A DNA stretch of 34,129 nt. Source: an uncultured Pseudomonadota bacterium. Lineage in GTDB: Bacteria; Pseudomonadota; Gammaproteobacteria; Burkholderiales; Rhodocyclaceae. The stretch lies in the NCBI GenBank assembly GCA_903951825.1, contig CAJBDJ010000067.1, positions 1 to 34,129 of the forward strand, read 5' to 3'. The position numbers and the translations under genes were made by a program. The notes below the pieces were generated by a model that ran no database searches, was not told the origin of the DNA, and worked only from the letters and a program-made list of their open reading frames with translations. Numbering within the stretch: the stretch's first letter is position 1; the number at the start of each line of letters is the position of its first letter. Positions 1-8,174 of the stretch are shown here, piece after piece.

Positions 1-73
1 TCTGCCCATCTTTGATCCGCTTGACCGCCAGTTCCTTGAACTCGGTCGTGTATGCCTGTTTCGGTATCTTCAT
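1..73 (-). CDS. IS3-family transposase OrfA, N-terminal fragment
   Basis: The first 24 codons of a minus-strand gene are visible, starting at the ATG whose complement is 71-73. The peptide begins MKIPKQAYTTEFKELAVKRI and continues KDGQ to the window edge. This matches the N-terminus of IS3-family OrfA (the helix-turn-helix subunit that, by programmed frameshifting with OrfB, makes the transposase). AAGGCAGG just upstream is a usable ribosome binding site. The gene is cut only by the window edge, so nothing can be said about its integrity. Confidence 0.75.
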   Translation of the reverse strand, partial: MKIPKQAYTTEFKELAVKRIKDGQ

Positions 74-141
74 TTCCTGCCTTCCAAAAGTGACGCTAAT
101 TTTAGGTCATCCTTGGCAGACTAATTTTCGGGGGAAGCTCA
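1..141 (-). mobile_element. IS3-family insertion sequence, 5' end (partial)
   Basis: This is the left-hand (orfA-proximal) end of an IS3-family element running off the window start. On the minus strand the element begins with TGAGCTTCCCCCGAAAATTA, i.e. a terminal TG followed by a C-rich and AAAATTA tract as is usual for IS3-group inverted repeats, and about 70 bases later the orfA start codon follows. The octamer AAAATTAG occurs twice, 17 bases apart, within this end. The outer boundary at 141 is inferred from the terminal TG and from the fact that phage-like coding sequence starts immediately afterwards. The other end and any target duplication lie outside the window. Confidence 0.7.
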
Positions 142-154
142 CTTTGAAATCGAC

Positions 155-985
155 TTGATGGCCTACCCACGACTCGCTTGCATGGTTAAAGGATCGGCAG
201 CCTATGAGGCGCACAATGCCAAACACGCAACCCTTGCCAGAACCATCGTCGAAGAGAGTTATGGGCACATCGGCACTGAGTATGTCCAGTACATTATGGC
301 GAACCTGGAGACAGTACGAAAAAAGCTCCGCGCTGTATCAGAGTCTCTGGCGAAGCACATGGTTGATGGGGATGCAACAAAAGAGCGTTTTTACTACCAC
401 CTCATTACCACTGTTCTTGTCGGCGGGTACTACGCCAAGAAGTTGGGATACCACAACTTCAACATGACACAGCTACGCGACTGGTGCATCCAGCACGTCA
501 GCAACCTTCGAGCCACCGCTAAAGAATGTCAGAAAACCCCTGAAGACATGTTTGCCACGATGATGGCCGATATGGCAGGAAAAATAATTGTTACCAAGAA
601 TTTCGTTAAGTCCGACGGGCGAATTACTGCAGAGTTCCCGATGGGTACGCTGCGTAACCCTATATGCGGGCGTTACGCTACAGGAGATGAAAAAGAGCGG
701 GCGCAGCTTTATGTAACGATTCACGCAGTTCGACAATGGTGTTCTGAAAACGGGATTCAGTACACCGCACTGCGCCGCGATTTTCTACGACATGGACTGA
801 TTCGTACCGGGTACCCAGGGGTAAACAAGGACACGGGTGCGGTACGCATTGCCATAAGCAAAGGCGTTCAAGGCGTCCCCCACTTGGCAAACCCCTTCTG
901 CCTGGAACTGGACGCTACCCGCGCCGCCGAGGCGATCAATCTACCAACAATCGTCTATTCAGCCAAAGAAGCGGCCTCCGCGTAG
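155..985 (+). CDS. Phage/mobile-element ATPase-like protein, C-terminal fragment cut by the IS
   Basis: A 276-codon frame opens at TTG 155 (ATG at 158), but the frame is open back to the IS boundary at about 142 with protein-like codons, so the true gene probably began upstream and was truncated by the IS3 insertion. The protein is soluble and has no membrane segment. Its general pattern (an N-terminal helical stretch with YGHIGTEYVQY, then ERFYYHLITTVLVGG, a KLGYHNFNMTQLRDW segment and a winged-helix-like tail around VRQWC...LRRDFLRHGLI) resembles the C-terminal part of phage and integrative-element primase/helicase-type ATPases. This is recollection of a pattern, not a firm family assignment. 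Codon usage is less GC-rich than in the genes to the right, in keeping with transfer. Function of the fragment is unknown and it may be a pseudogene. Confidence 0.5.
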   Translation: MMAYPRLACMVKGSAAYEAHNAKHATLARTIVEESYGHIGTEYVQYIMANLETVRKKLRAVSESLAKHMVDGDATKERFYYHLITTVLVGGYYAKKLGYHNFNMTQLRDWCIQHVSNLRATAKECQKTPEDMFATMMADMAGKIIVTKNFVKSDGRITAEFPMGTLRNPICGRYATGDEKERAQLYVTIHAVRQWCSENGIQYTALRRDFLRHGLIRTGYPGVNKDTGAVRIAISKGVQGVPHLANPFCLELDATRAAEAINLPTIVYSAKEAASA

Positions 986-1000
986 TACCTTTTTTAGTAC

Positions 1001-1034
1001 CTTGTAAAAAAGAAAGGCCACCTTGCGGTGGCCT
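1001..1034 (-). terminator. Rho-independent terminator of tRNA-Pro
   Basis: The 8-bp stem AGGCCACC/GGTGGCCT (1015-1022 and 1027-1034) has a 4-base loop. Read on the minus strand it is followed directly by TTTCTTTTTT, giving a classical intrinsic terminator about 17 bases after the tRNA CCA end. On the plus strand no T-tract follows, so it does not serve the gene at 155-985. Confidence 0.85.
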
Positions 1035-1050
1035 AACTCATTGATTCTAT

Positions 1051-1128
<78 letters not shown>

Positions 1129-1138
1129 CTAGGAATGC

Positions 1139-1144
1139 ATTCTA
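1139..1144 (-). promoter_or_regulatory. Possible -10 element of tRNA-Pro promoter
   Basis: On the minus strand TAGAAT lies 12 bases before the mature 5' end of the tRNA, a good position for a -10 box. The -35 position holds only an AT-rich sequence (AATATC) without a good match to TTGACA, so the call is tentative. Confidence 0.35.
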
Positions 1145-1214
1145 ACACGAAGCAGACTTTGATATTCAGACACATCAAGCGTTGCCCAAAGCGGGTTAAT
1201 ACAACACTCACCCC

Positions 1215-1979
1215 TTACGGCTTGCGCGTTCCGTGTCCGGTCTGCTGTTGTGTTGCTGCAAGAACGCCACGAAGAATATTGACCTCATCACGCTCGAGCC
1301 GGGCGCGACCAAAAAGCCGGCGCAACTTGGGCATCAGTCTTCCTGGTTGTCCTGGATTGTAAAAACCGGTGGCACTCATCACCACTTGCAGGTGCTCGTA
1401 AAGTCCCTCAACTTCATTGTGCGTCGCTGACGGCGAAACAAAGGGTGTGACTACGGCATTAGCCACGGGAGGCTCCTCCGCGTAAGCCGCCATGCGTAGT
1501 TCGTAACTCAAGACCTGAACTGCCGAACCAAGATTGAGCGAGGTAAACGCCGGGTTGGTCGGAATCGTCACGGCCGCGTGACATTGCTGCAGCTCGTCAT
1601 TGCTGAGGCCGACTGTCTCGTTGCCGAACACCAATGCCACCTCCCCTTCTGCGGCAGCGGTCAGCAATTTCACAACCATCGGTCGCGGCAAGCCGATTTC
1701 GGGGCCAAGATCGCGTTGCCTTGCCGAGAGGCCGATCACAAAAACCGTCTCAACCAGAGCCTCTTGCAATGTGGCCAGAACTTTTGCCTGCTTTAGCAAA
1801 TCGACCGCACCAGTTGCCCTGGTATCCGCCTCGGCATCGGGAAACTGTTTGGGATTAACCAGATACAAGCGCGACAAACCCATCGTTTTCATGGCTCGCG
1901 CTGCGGCACCAATATTGCCCGGATGGCTTGGCCGACAAAGAACAATACGGATTCGTGAAAGCAGGATTTCCGGCTTCAT
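1215..1979 (-). CDS. trmJ: tRNA (cytidine/uridine-2'-O-)-methyltransferase TrmJ
   Basis: TrmJ is a SPOUT-class methyltransferase that 2'-O-methylates nucleotide 32 in the anticodon loop of tRNAs, using S-adenosylmethionine, as a cytosolic dimer. The 254-residue product carries the family signatures: [12 protein letters not shown] at 19-30, [14 protein letters not shown] at about 117-130, and [15 protein letters not shown] at about 147-161, the last forming part of the trefoil-knot AdoMet site. The ATG at 1979 is preferred to a TTG 21 bases upstream because the conserved N-terminus starts there and AAGGGA lies upstream. It is divergent from suhB with about 60 bases between them; the same pairing is found in E. 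coli and other proteobacteria. The C-terminal extension after the knot is of the usual length. Confidence 0.95.
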   Translation of the reverse strand: MKPEILLSRIRIVLCRPSHPGNIGAAARAMKTMGLSRLYLVNPKQFPDAEADTRATGAVDLLKQAKVLATLQEALVETVFVIGLSARQRDLGPEIGLPRPMVVKLLTAAAEGEVALVFGNETVGLSNDELQQCHAAVTIPTNPAFTSLNLGSAVQVLSYELRMAAYAEEPPVANAVVTPFVSPSATHNEVEGLYEHLQVVMSATGFYNPGQPGRLMPKLRRLFGRARLERDEVNILRGVLAATQQQTGHGTRKP

Positions 1980-2041
1980 AGTAAAATTCGTCCCTTCCAA
2001 TCAATTGCGGGTTGGACTCCTGCCCGCCAGCTCTTTAAGCC

Positions 2042-2854
2042 ATGAATCCAGCACTCAATATTGCCATCAAGGCAGCGCGCCGCGCCGCCCAGGTCATCAA
2101 CCGCGCCTCCAACGACCTTGATCTGATCAAGGTATCAACCAAACAGCCCAATGATTTTGTGACCGAAGTCGATAAAGCTGCCGAGGCCGCAATCATTTCG
2201 ACCCTGCGAGAGGCTTATCCTGAGTACGGGATTTTAGCAGAGGAGTCCGGCCACTCTGCCGGCACAGGCTCGCAGAAGAGCGACTACCAGTGGATTATCG
2301 ACCCGCTGGACGGCACCACCAACTTTATACACGGCATGCCGCAGTACGCAGTGTCCATCGCGTTAGCCAAATCTGGCGTGGTTGAGCAGGCCGTTGTTTT
2401 CGACCCTAACCGCAATGAATTATTTACCGCCAGCAAAGGCGGCGGCGCGTTTCTCAATGAACGCCGCATTCGCGTTTCCAAGCGTTTGAAACTTCAGGAC
2501 GCGCTGCTCGGCACCGGCTTTCCATACCGGATGTTCGAACACATCGATACCTACCTTGCTATTTTCAAGGAACTGGCGCAAAAAACAGCCGGTATGCGTC
2601 GACCGGGCGCCGCCTCGCTTGACCTGGCTTATGTCGCCTGTGGTCGCTACGATGGTTTTTGGGAGTTCGGGCTGGCTCCCTGGGATATGGCAGCCGGCGC
2701 CTTGCTGATTTCTGAGGCGGGCGGCCTGGTCAGCGATATGCGCGGCGACTCGACCTACCTGCAGTCGGGCAACATTGTTGCCGGAACACCCAAAGTGTTC
2801 GCCCCGCTACTCAAACTCATTGAGGAAAAACTGCCCGCTTCGTGCCAAGGCTGA
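2042..2854 (+). CDS. suhB: Inositol-1-monophosphatase family protein SuhB
   Basis: This is a Mg2+-dependent phosphatase of the inositol monophosphatase family, hydrolysing myo-inositol-1-phosphate. In E. coli SuhB also binds RNA polymerase/NusA in rRNA antitermination. The 270-residue protein shows all metal ligands: EE at 67-68, the [12 protein letters not shown] motif at 87-98, and WDMAAG at 214-219 with D215. The length equals the family norm (about 265-270). There is no clear Shine-Dalgarno sequence before the ATG. The gene is divergent from trmJ and convergent with phaR, with 38 bases between the two stop codons and no obvious terminator there. Whether it acts in antitermination in this organism is inference. 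Confidence 0.95.
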   Translation: MNPALNIAIKAARRAAQVINRASNDLDLIKVSTKQPNDFVTEVDKAAEAAIISTLREAYPEYGILAEESGHSAGTGSQKSDYQWIIDPLDGTTNFIHGMPQYAVSIALAKSGVVEQAVVFDPNRNELFTASKGGGAFLNERRIRVSKRLKLQDALLGTGFPYRMFEHIDTYLAIFKELAQKTAGMRRPGAASLDLAYVACGRYDGFWEFGLAPWDMAAGALLISEAGGLVSDMRGDSTYLQSGNIVAGTPKVFAPLLKLIEEKLPASCQG

Positions 2855-2892
2855 CTCGGCTATCCGATGCTCAACAGCGGGCAGCCAGCTAT

Positions 2893-3450
2893 TCAGGGCT
2901 TCTTCTCGGTTTTTTCCGGCAGCACTGCGGGAAAACCGGTGAACATGTTGCGCGTTTGATTTTGCAGTTGATCCTGCATGTTCTGGAACATCTTTTTCGA
3001 CTGATCCATGTAAGTCGTCATCATGCTCTGCATGGCCGGCTGCTGGAAATTCAGGAATTGCGTCCAGAAATCTGCCTGCATAGTCGTATTGTCAGTACCC
3101 GACATGCTGCGCGACTGCTCTTGCAACCTTCCCTGAAAATCAACAAAAGTTTTCATATTGTTTTCAAGGTATTTGCCGAGCATCCCCTGCATCGCGCTGC
3201 CGTAGAAGCGAACGAAAGCTGACAGAAGTTCACTTGAAAAAAGCGGCATGCCGCCAGTTTCTTCTTCGAGAATAATCTGCAGAAGAATGCTGCGCGTCAG
3301 ATCTTCGCTGGATTTGGCATCGATTACCTTGAAAGCCTCGTACTTAAGTACCAGATCCTTAACGTCGGTCAAGGTAATGTAGGCACTCGTCTTGGTGTCG
3401 TAAAGACGACGGTTTGGATATTTTTTGATCAACCGTACGGTTTCAGGCAT
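2893..3450 (-). CDS. phaR: Polyhydroxyalkanoate synthesis repressor PhaR
   Basis: PhaR represses phasin (phaP) and its own gene and is titrated onto PHB granules as polymer accumulates. The 185-residue product has the PHB/PHA accumulation DNA-binding domain at about 5-65 (starts ETVRLIKKYPNRRLYDT, with YITLTDVKDLV) and the PHB_acc region at about 70-112 (LLQIILEEETGGMPLFSSELL). The C-terminal third is rich in Gln and Met, amphipathic, and probably mediates granule binding. GAGG lies 8 bases before the ATG. It marks a PHA-storing organism, and the BktB-like thiolase at 22686 may feed the same pathway. It lies downstream of the response-regulator gene at 3586 in the same orientation, separated by 135 bases that presumably hold its promoter. 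Confidence 0.94.
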   Translation of the reverse strand: MPETVRLIKKYPNRRLYDTKTSAYITLTDVKDLVLKYEAFKVIDAKSSEDLTRSILLQIILEEETGGMPLFSSELLSAFVRFYGSAMQGMLGKYLENNMKTFVDFQGRLQEQSRSMSGTDNTTMQADFWTQFLNFQQPAMQSMMTTYMDQSKKMFQNMQDQLQNQTRNMFTGFPAVLPEKTEKKP

Positions 3451-3585
3451 GCCGTAATCCTCAATTCGGAGTTTGTGTGCAGTGCAGCATTATAGCTCAA
3501 AAAAAACCACCATATAAAAAGGGGCAAGACAGAAAATGCCTAGAAAATCATCGCCGTACCTAATCCTCCTTGGTTGTCTTCGGGA

Positions 3586-4512
3586 TCAGCTTCCGCGCAT
3601 TTTGCTAAGTGCGAGGTTGGCCGCGGCGGTGCGTGTTTCAACGCCGAGTTTCTCGAAAACGTGCTCCAGATGCTTGTTGACCGTGCGCGGGCTGTTGCCG
3701 AGGATGTCGCCGATATCGTTGCTGGTTTTGCCCTGGACGACCCAGTAAAGGACTTCGGCTTCGCGCTGGGTGAGGCGGAAGGCGGCGATCAGGGAGTCGA
3801 CGGCGGAGGCGTCGTTTTCTTCGCGCAAAACGACCAGCCATTCATCGTCGCCGGTTTGGTCATGGAAGGAGGCAAGCAGGCGCTGCTTGCCTTCGCTGAT
3901 CAACAACGATGGCGGGTCGCGCTGCTCGGCGCGGGCGTGCAGGGCGGCGCTGATCCAGTTGAGCAATGCTTCCGGCGCGACGGGTTCCGGGTTGGCAAAG
4001 TAGGTATTGAGCAGCGTCCGTGCCAACGGTGTTTGCCAGACGATGCGGCTATCGGCGGCGCGCACGGCGACGGTGGCCTGTCCGAAGGCGTCGAGGGCGC
4101 TGCGGGCTTGTCTGATTTGGCGGGCGTTGGCCATGTGGGCGGCGATGCGTGCCAGCACTTCGGCTGGACGGATCGGCTTGGTCACGTAGTCGGCGCCGCC
4201 GGCGGCAAAGGCGGCGACGACGTGTTCGGTTTCGGTGAGGCCGGTCATGAAAACGATCGGTATGTGCTGCGTCGAGAAATCGGCTTTCAGGCGGCGGGCC
4301 ACTTCAAATCCGTCGATGCCGGGCATCAGGGCGTCGAGCAGGATGACGTCGGGCAGGCTTTGGCGGGCGCGTTGCAGGGCGGCTTCACCATGCGTGGCAA
4401 CGAGCACGGTGTAGCCGGCTTCATCGAGGGCGTCGTGGAGCAGGGAGAGATTTTCGGGAAGGTCATCGACAATCAGGACGATGCCGGCAAGGCTGCGATC
4501 AACGGGGTTCAT
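3586..4512 (-). CDS. Response regulator, REC - linker - LuxR-type HTH
   Basis: The 308-residue response regulator has a receiver domain at about 10-128, with acidic pair DD at 16-17, phospho-acceptor D60 in VILLDALMPGIDG, T90 in FMTGLTETE and K112 in YVTKPIRP. A roughly 110-residue middle region (about 130-240) resembles a PAS-like module but is not assignable with confidence. The C-terminal LuxR/NarL helix-turn-helix (about 245-305) has the signature LTQREAEVLYWVVQGKTSND and SPRTVNKHLEHVFEKLGV. It should be a DNA-binding transcription factor phosphorylated by the upstream kinase. Its ATG overlaps the 3' end of the kinase gene by 14 bases, implying translational coupling. The REC domain type (PENLSLL) is like those in hybrid kinases rather than classical NarL. 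Target genes are unknown. Confidence 0.9.
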   Translation of the reverse strand: MNPVDRSLAGIVLIVDDLPENLSLLHDALDEAGYTVLVATHGEAALQRARQSLPDVILLDALMPGIDGFEVARRLKADFSTQHIPIVFMTGLTETEHVVAAFAAGGADYVTKPIRPAEVLARIAAHMANARQIRQARSALDAFGQATVAVRAADSRIVWQTPLARTLLNTYFANPEPVAPEALLNWISAALHARAEQRDPPSLLISEGKQRLLASFHDQTGDDEWLVVLREENDASAVDSLIAAFRLTQREAEVLYWVVQGKTSNDIGDILGNSPRTVNKHLEHVFEKLGVETRTAAANLALSKMRGS

Positions 4513-7500
4513 GAGTCATTTTTCTGAGAATTTCGTGCATCGCATCGAACTGGAATTGTCGCGCAAGATCGCGCAGGAGTCGGACGAACTCGGCGTGGCG
4601 TGGGTCGCTGAGTTCGATTTCAGCGAGTTTGTCGAGAATGCCGCGCAGGTAGCCGAGCGCAATCAGTTCGTCGAGGGCAGCGATTTCTGCACCACCGGGT
4701 GCAATGAGCGGCGGCGCCGGGGGAGCGTTATCGGGTCTGGAAATGGCGGGCAACTCGCCATTGACCCACTCAAGTTCGAGCGTGGTGCCGAGCCAGTCGA
4801 GCAATTGGTTGACGTTGAGGGGCTTGACGATGAAGTCGGTGGCGGCAATTCCGACGTCGTTGTCGAGGTTTTTGTCGAAGGCGTTGGCTGAGAGTATGGC
4901 GATACGGGCGTCGCAAGCGGGGTTCTGGCGCAGGCGACGAATGGTTTCCCAGCCGTCGATGCCGGGCATTCCGAGATCCATGAAGATCAGATGGGGCGCC
5001 AGGCGGGGAGCGGTGGTGAGGCATTCCTCGCCGCTAGCGGCTTGCTCGACGATGAAGCCGAGTGGCGCGAGGACGTTTTGCAGCAGGTCACGGTCGTCTT
5101 TTTCGTTGTCGACAACGAGAATCCGCCGGCGCACGCCGATGTAGCCGACGCGGTTGAGGCGCGGCAGAGCCCCAGCAGCGAGGGTGGCATGCACTTGGGG
5201 CAAAAAGAGCCGGATGCGGAAGCGGGTGCCTTCACCCGGCGTGCTGGAAACCTGCATTTCGCCGCCCATCAGGTCGGTCAACATGCGGGCGATGGTCAGA
5301 CCGACGCCGCTGCCGCCGACTTGCACCGTGCTGCCGCGTACAAAGGGCTCGAAAATACGTTCGATATCGGCGGCCGGAATGCCGGGGCCGCTGTCGCTGA
5401 TGTCAAAGCTTGCCATGTCGCGGCGGCATTCGACGGCAAAGGTGACGCCGCCGCGCAACGTAAATTTGATCGCATTGCCGAGGATGTTGATGAGTATCTG
5501 GCGCAGGCGTTTTTCGTCGGCACGGACGACTGCCGGAATCTCGCCCTGCGGCTGATAAGTGAAACTCAGCCCCTTGTTGCGCGCCTGCAACTCGAACATG
5601 CCGACAATTTGCTGCAGCAGAGCAGGAAAGTCGAGCGCCCTGACCTCCAGCGTCAATTTACCGCTTTCGATGCGGGCAATGTCGAGCGTGCCTTCAATCA
5701 CCGAGAGCAGGTGGTCGCCGGATTTGCGGATGATGTTAACGGCCTGTCGGCGGTGGGGTGGCACGTCATCGTCGGCGGCGAGAATCTGGGCGTAGCCGAG
5801 AATGCTGTTGAGCGGCGTTCGCAGTTCGTGACTGATCGCCGTGATGTAGCGGCTTTTGGCCTGATTGGCCTGTTCGGCGACGACTCTGGCCTGCTGCAGC
5901 GCGGCATCGGTGCGCTGGTGCGAGGTAATTTCCTGCATCAGCAATTGTGTCTGGTGATTGGATTCTTCCTGCGCGACGCGGCGGCTTTCCTGCGTTAGCA
6001 CCATCCACCAGGCGATGACGCCGGCGAGCATCAGCAGTGCCGCAAAGGTTTTGATGAAACTGTCTTGCAAACGCGCAACGATGGCTGGATCGGGGGTGCC
6101 GAGAGCCAGCAGTTCATGGGTGTAAAGAACGCCGAGAATCAGCGCCAGCACGGGAACGATTCCGCTCATCAGCAACAGATAATGGCCGAGGCCGGCTTCC
6201 AGATAGGGGCGGACGGCGCGCGGCAAGATTCGCCGCAAAACGGCGTTCCATTGCGCGCCGAGACTGGCTTCCGGCTTGCAGAGGTCGTGGCAGCGCGCAT
6301 CAAGCGAACAGCACAGCGAGCAGATCGGCGCCTGATAAGCCGGGCAAAAAGCCATGTCTTCCCGTTCGTAGTGGCGCTCACAAATTGAGCATTTTTCGCT
6401 GCTGAGCGTGCTTTGCGCGCTTACTTCACCACCCGGCATGGGGTCACGGGGGCGTACCAGGTAATAACGGCCGCCAGTTGCCCAGGCGATCAACGGCGAG
6501 ATGATGAAAGCGGCAGCCAGCGCGACAAAGGAGGCGTAGGGCTGCACTGATTCGCCAAAAAGTCCAATGAAACTGGCGATCGAGAGCGCCGACGCGATCA
6601 CCATGGCGCCGACGCCGACCGGGTTGATGTCGTAGAGGTGGCTACGCTTGAATTCCAGACCCTTGGGCGCGAGGCCAAGCGGCTTGTTGATGACAAGATC
6701 GGCGGCGACGGCCGCCATCCACGAAATCGCAATGTTGGAGTAGAGGCCGAGCACCTGGCCAAGCGCCTGAAAGACGTTGAGTTCCATCAGCAGCAGGGCG
6801 ATCAATGTATTGAAAACAACCCAGACAACGCGCCCCGGATGGCTGTGCGTCAGGCGGGCAAAAAAATTCGACCAGGCCAGCGAGCCGGCGTAAGCATTGG
6901 TGACGTTGATCTTGAGTTGCGAAATGATGACAAACAGGGCGGTTGCGCCAATCGCCAGAGTGGTGTTGTCGACGACATGCGAGAAGCCGATCAGGTACAT
7001 CTGGTTGGGATCCACCGCCTTGTCGGCGGGAACGGCGTTTCTGAGCGCCAGCCAGGCCAGCAGGGCGCCGCCGAGCATCTTGAGAATACCGGGCAAGACC
7101 CAGCCCGGCCCGCCGATGATGACGCCCAGCCACCAGCGGCGAGCGGTGGCTGGCGTTTTCTCGGGCATGAAGCGCAAGTAATCGACTTGCTCACCCATTT
7201 GGGTGATCAGCGCAATCCCGACGGTCAGCGCGGCGCCGAAAAGATGCGGGTTGAAACCGCCGGCACCGCCTTTTTCGCCGGGATACTGCCAAAGCCCGGC
7301 GAGAACGGTGGGCTCTTCCATAAAGACGAAAACGTAGGGCAGGATCAGCAGGAATAGCCACAACGGTTGCGTCCACGCCTGCAGGCGGCTGATCGCCGTG
7401 ACACCATGACTGACCAGCGGAATGACGACCAGCGCACAGACCAGATAGCCCCAGGCAGGCGGCAAACCAAAGGCCATTTCGAGTGCGTAGGCCATGATTG

Positions 7501-7921
7501 CCGCTTCGAGGGCGAAAAAAATGAAGGTGAACGAGGCGTAAATCAGTGAGGTAACGGTCGAGCCGATGTAGCCGAAGCCGGCGCCGCGGGTCAGCAAATC
7601 CATGTCGAGTCCGTGGCGGGCGGCATGGATGCTGATCGGCAGGCCAATCAAAAAGATGATCAGCCCGGTCGCCAGAATCGCCCAGAAAGCGTTGATGAAG
7701 CCGGCGTTGACCAACATCGTCGCGCCCACTGCTTCAAGCACCAGAAACGAGGCCGCGCCGAAGGCTGTATTGGCGACGCGCAACTCCGACCATTTGCGGA
7801 AGCTGCGCGGGGTGAAACGGAGTGCGTAATCTTCAAGGGTTTCGTTGGCGACCCAGAGGTTGTAGTCGCGGCGAATCTTGATAATGCGCTGAGGGCGAGA
7901 AGAGAGGGGAGGCGGATCCAT
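4499..7921 (-). CDS. NCS1-type permease fused to hybrid histidine kinase (transporter-sensor)
   Basis: The 1140-residue membrane protein has a composite architecture. Residues about 40-480 form a multi-pass permease of the NCS1 (purine/cytosine/allantoin) class, with the landmark NVTNAYAGSLAWSNF. Residues 511-548 form a cysteine-rich segment with eight Cys (CxxC...C...CxxCC...C...C). Two further membrane helices lie at about 575-600 and 628-648, followed by a coiled coil. HisKA contains H698 in ISHELRTPLNSILGY, and the HATPase has NILGNAIKFT, DSGPGIP and GSGVGLTIA. A receiver domain (D938, phospho-acceptor D982 in FMDLGMPGIDGW) and a helical tail (about 1080-1140) complete the chain. By analogy with CbrA, in which a solute symporter domain is joined to a kinase, it probably couples sensing or uptake of a nucleobase-like or other amine solute to phosphorelay. 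The substrate cannot be read from the sequence. It is translationally coupled to the response regulator. Confidence 0.92.
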   Translation of the reverse strand: MDPPPLSSRPQRIIKIRRDYNLWVANETLEDYALRFTPRSFRKWSELRVANTAFGAASFLVLEAVGATMLVNAGFINAFWAILATGLIIFLIGLPISIHAARHGLDMDLLTRGAGFGYIGSTVTSLIYASFTFIFFALEAAIMAYALEMAFGLPPAWGYLVCALVVIPLVSHGVTAISRLQAWTQPLWLFLLILPYVFVFMEEPTVLAGLWQYPGEKGGAGGFNPHLFGAALTVGIALITQMGEQVDYLRFMPEKTPATARRWWLGVIIGGPGWVLPGILKMLGGALLAWLALRNAVPADKAVDPNQMYLIGFSHVVDNTTLAIGATALFVIISQLKINVTNAYAGSLAWSNFFARLTHSHPGRVVWVVFNTLIALLLMELNVFQALGQVLGLYSNIAISWMAAVAADLVINKPLGLAPKGLEFKRSHLYDINPVGVGAMVIASALSIASFIGLFGESVQPYASFVALAAAFIISPLIAWATGGRYYLVRPRDPMPGGEVSAQSTLSSEKCSICERHYEREDMAFCPAYQAPICSLCCSLDARCHDLCKPEASLGAQWNAVLRRILPRAVRPYLEAGLGHYLLLMSGIVPVLALILGVLYTHELLALGTPDPAIVARLQDSFIKTFAALLMLAGVIAWWMVLTQESRRVAQEESNHQTQLLMQEITSHQRTDAALQQARVVAEQANQAKSRYITAISHELRTPLNSILGYAQILAADDDVPPHRRQAVNIIRKSGDHLLSVIEGTLDIARIESGKLTLEVRALDFPALLQQIVGMFELQARNKGLSFTYQPQGEIPAVVRADEKRLRQILINILGNAIKFTLRGGVTFAVECRRDMASFDISDSGPGIPAADIERIFEPFVRGSTVQVGGSGVGLTIARMLTDLMGGEMQVSSTPGEGTRFRIRLFLPQVHATLAAGALPRLNRVGYIGVRRRILVVDNEKDDRDLLQNVLAPLGFIVEQAASGEECLTTAPRLAPHLIFMDLGMPGIDGWETIRRLRQNPACDARIAILSANAFDKNLDNDVGIAATDFIVKPLNVNQLLDWLGTTLELEWVNGELPAISRPDNAPPAPPLIAPGGAEIAALDELIALGYLRGILDKLAEIELSDPRHAEFVRLLRDLARQFQFDAMHEILRKMTHEPR

Positions 7922-8054
7922 GCCGGCGAGGACGAAAAATCGTGATTTTCGGCGCAGACGATTCGACCAGTTCGCGCTGCGCGGTTGATGCGTGTGAGTG
8001 ATGCGTGTGAGCCTGGATAACGCACCAGCACCGGGTTTGATGAAGTCGGAAACG

Positions 8055-8060
8055 ATTATA
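8055..8060 (-). promoter_or_regulatory. Candidate -10 element upstream of the permease-kinase gene
   Basis: A perfect TATAAT occurs on the minus strand about 134 bases before the kinase start. The -35 position at optimal spacing is poor (ATAGCC), so this is either an activated promoter or a chance match. The interval 7922-8054 would be a long leader. Confidence 0.35.
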
Positions 8061-8145
8061 GCGAATGGCCTGTGAAAGGCTATTTTGTTCGCGCCCGCAG
8101 TGATCAGCCGTGCTCGTCACTGCCGCCATGAGGTGCGGTAGCCGC

Positions 8146-8151
8146 TATAAT
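8146..8151 (+). promoter_or_regulatory. Candidate -10 element of the ribF-ileS-lspA operon
   Basis: A perfect TATAAT lies 24 bases before the ribF ATG, giving a very short leader containing T8. The sequence 17 bases upstream (CCGCCA) is a poor -35. No other promoter-like sequence is seen ahead of ribF, so this is a reasonable operon promoter candidate. Confidence 0.45.
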
Positions 8152-8174
8152 CGGCCTTTTTTTTCGAGCAATAG

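Noticed and set aside
3574..4527. Plus-strand open frame opposite the response-regulator gene
   Set aside because: Gly/Ala/Val/Asp-rich low-information translation, the mirror of an assigned REC-LuxR gene.
4991..5998. Plus-strand open frame opposite the kinase domain
   Set aside because: Shadow of the kinase/receiver coding region; no conserved domain.
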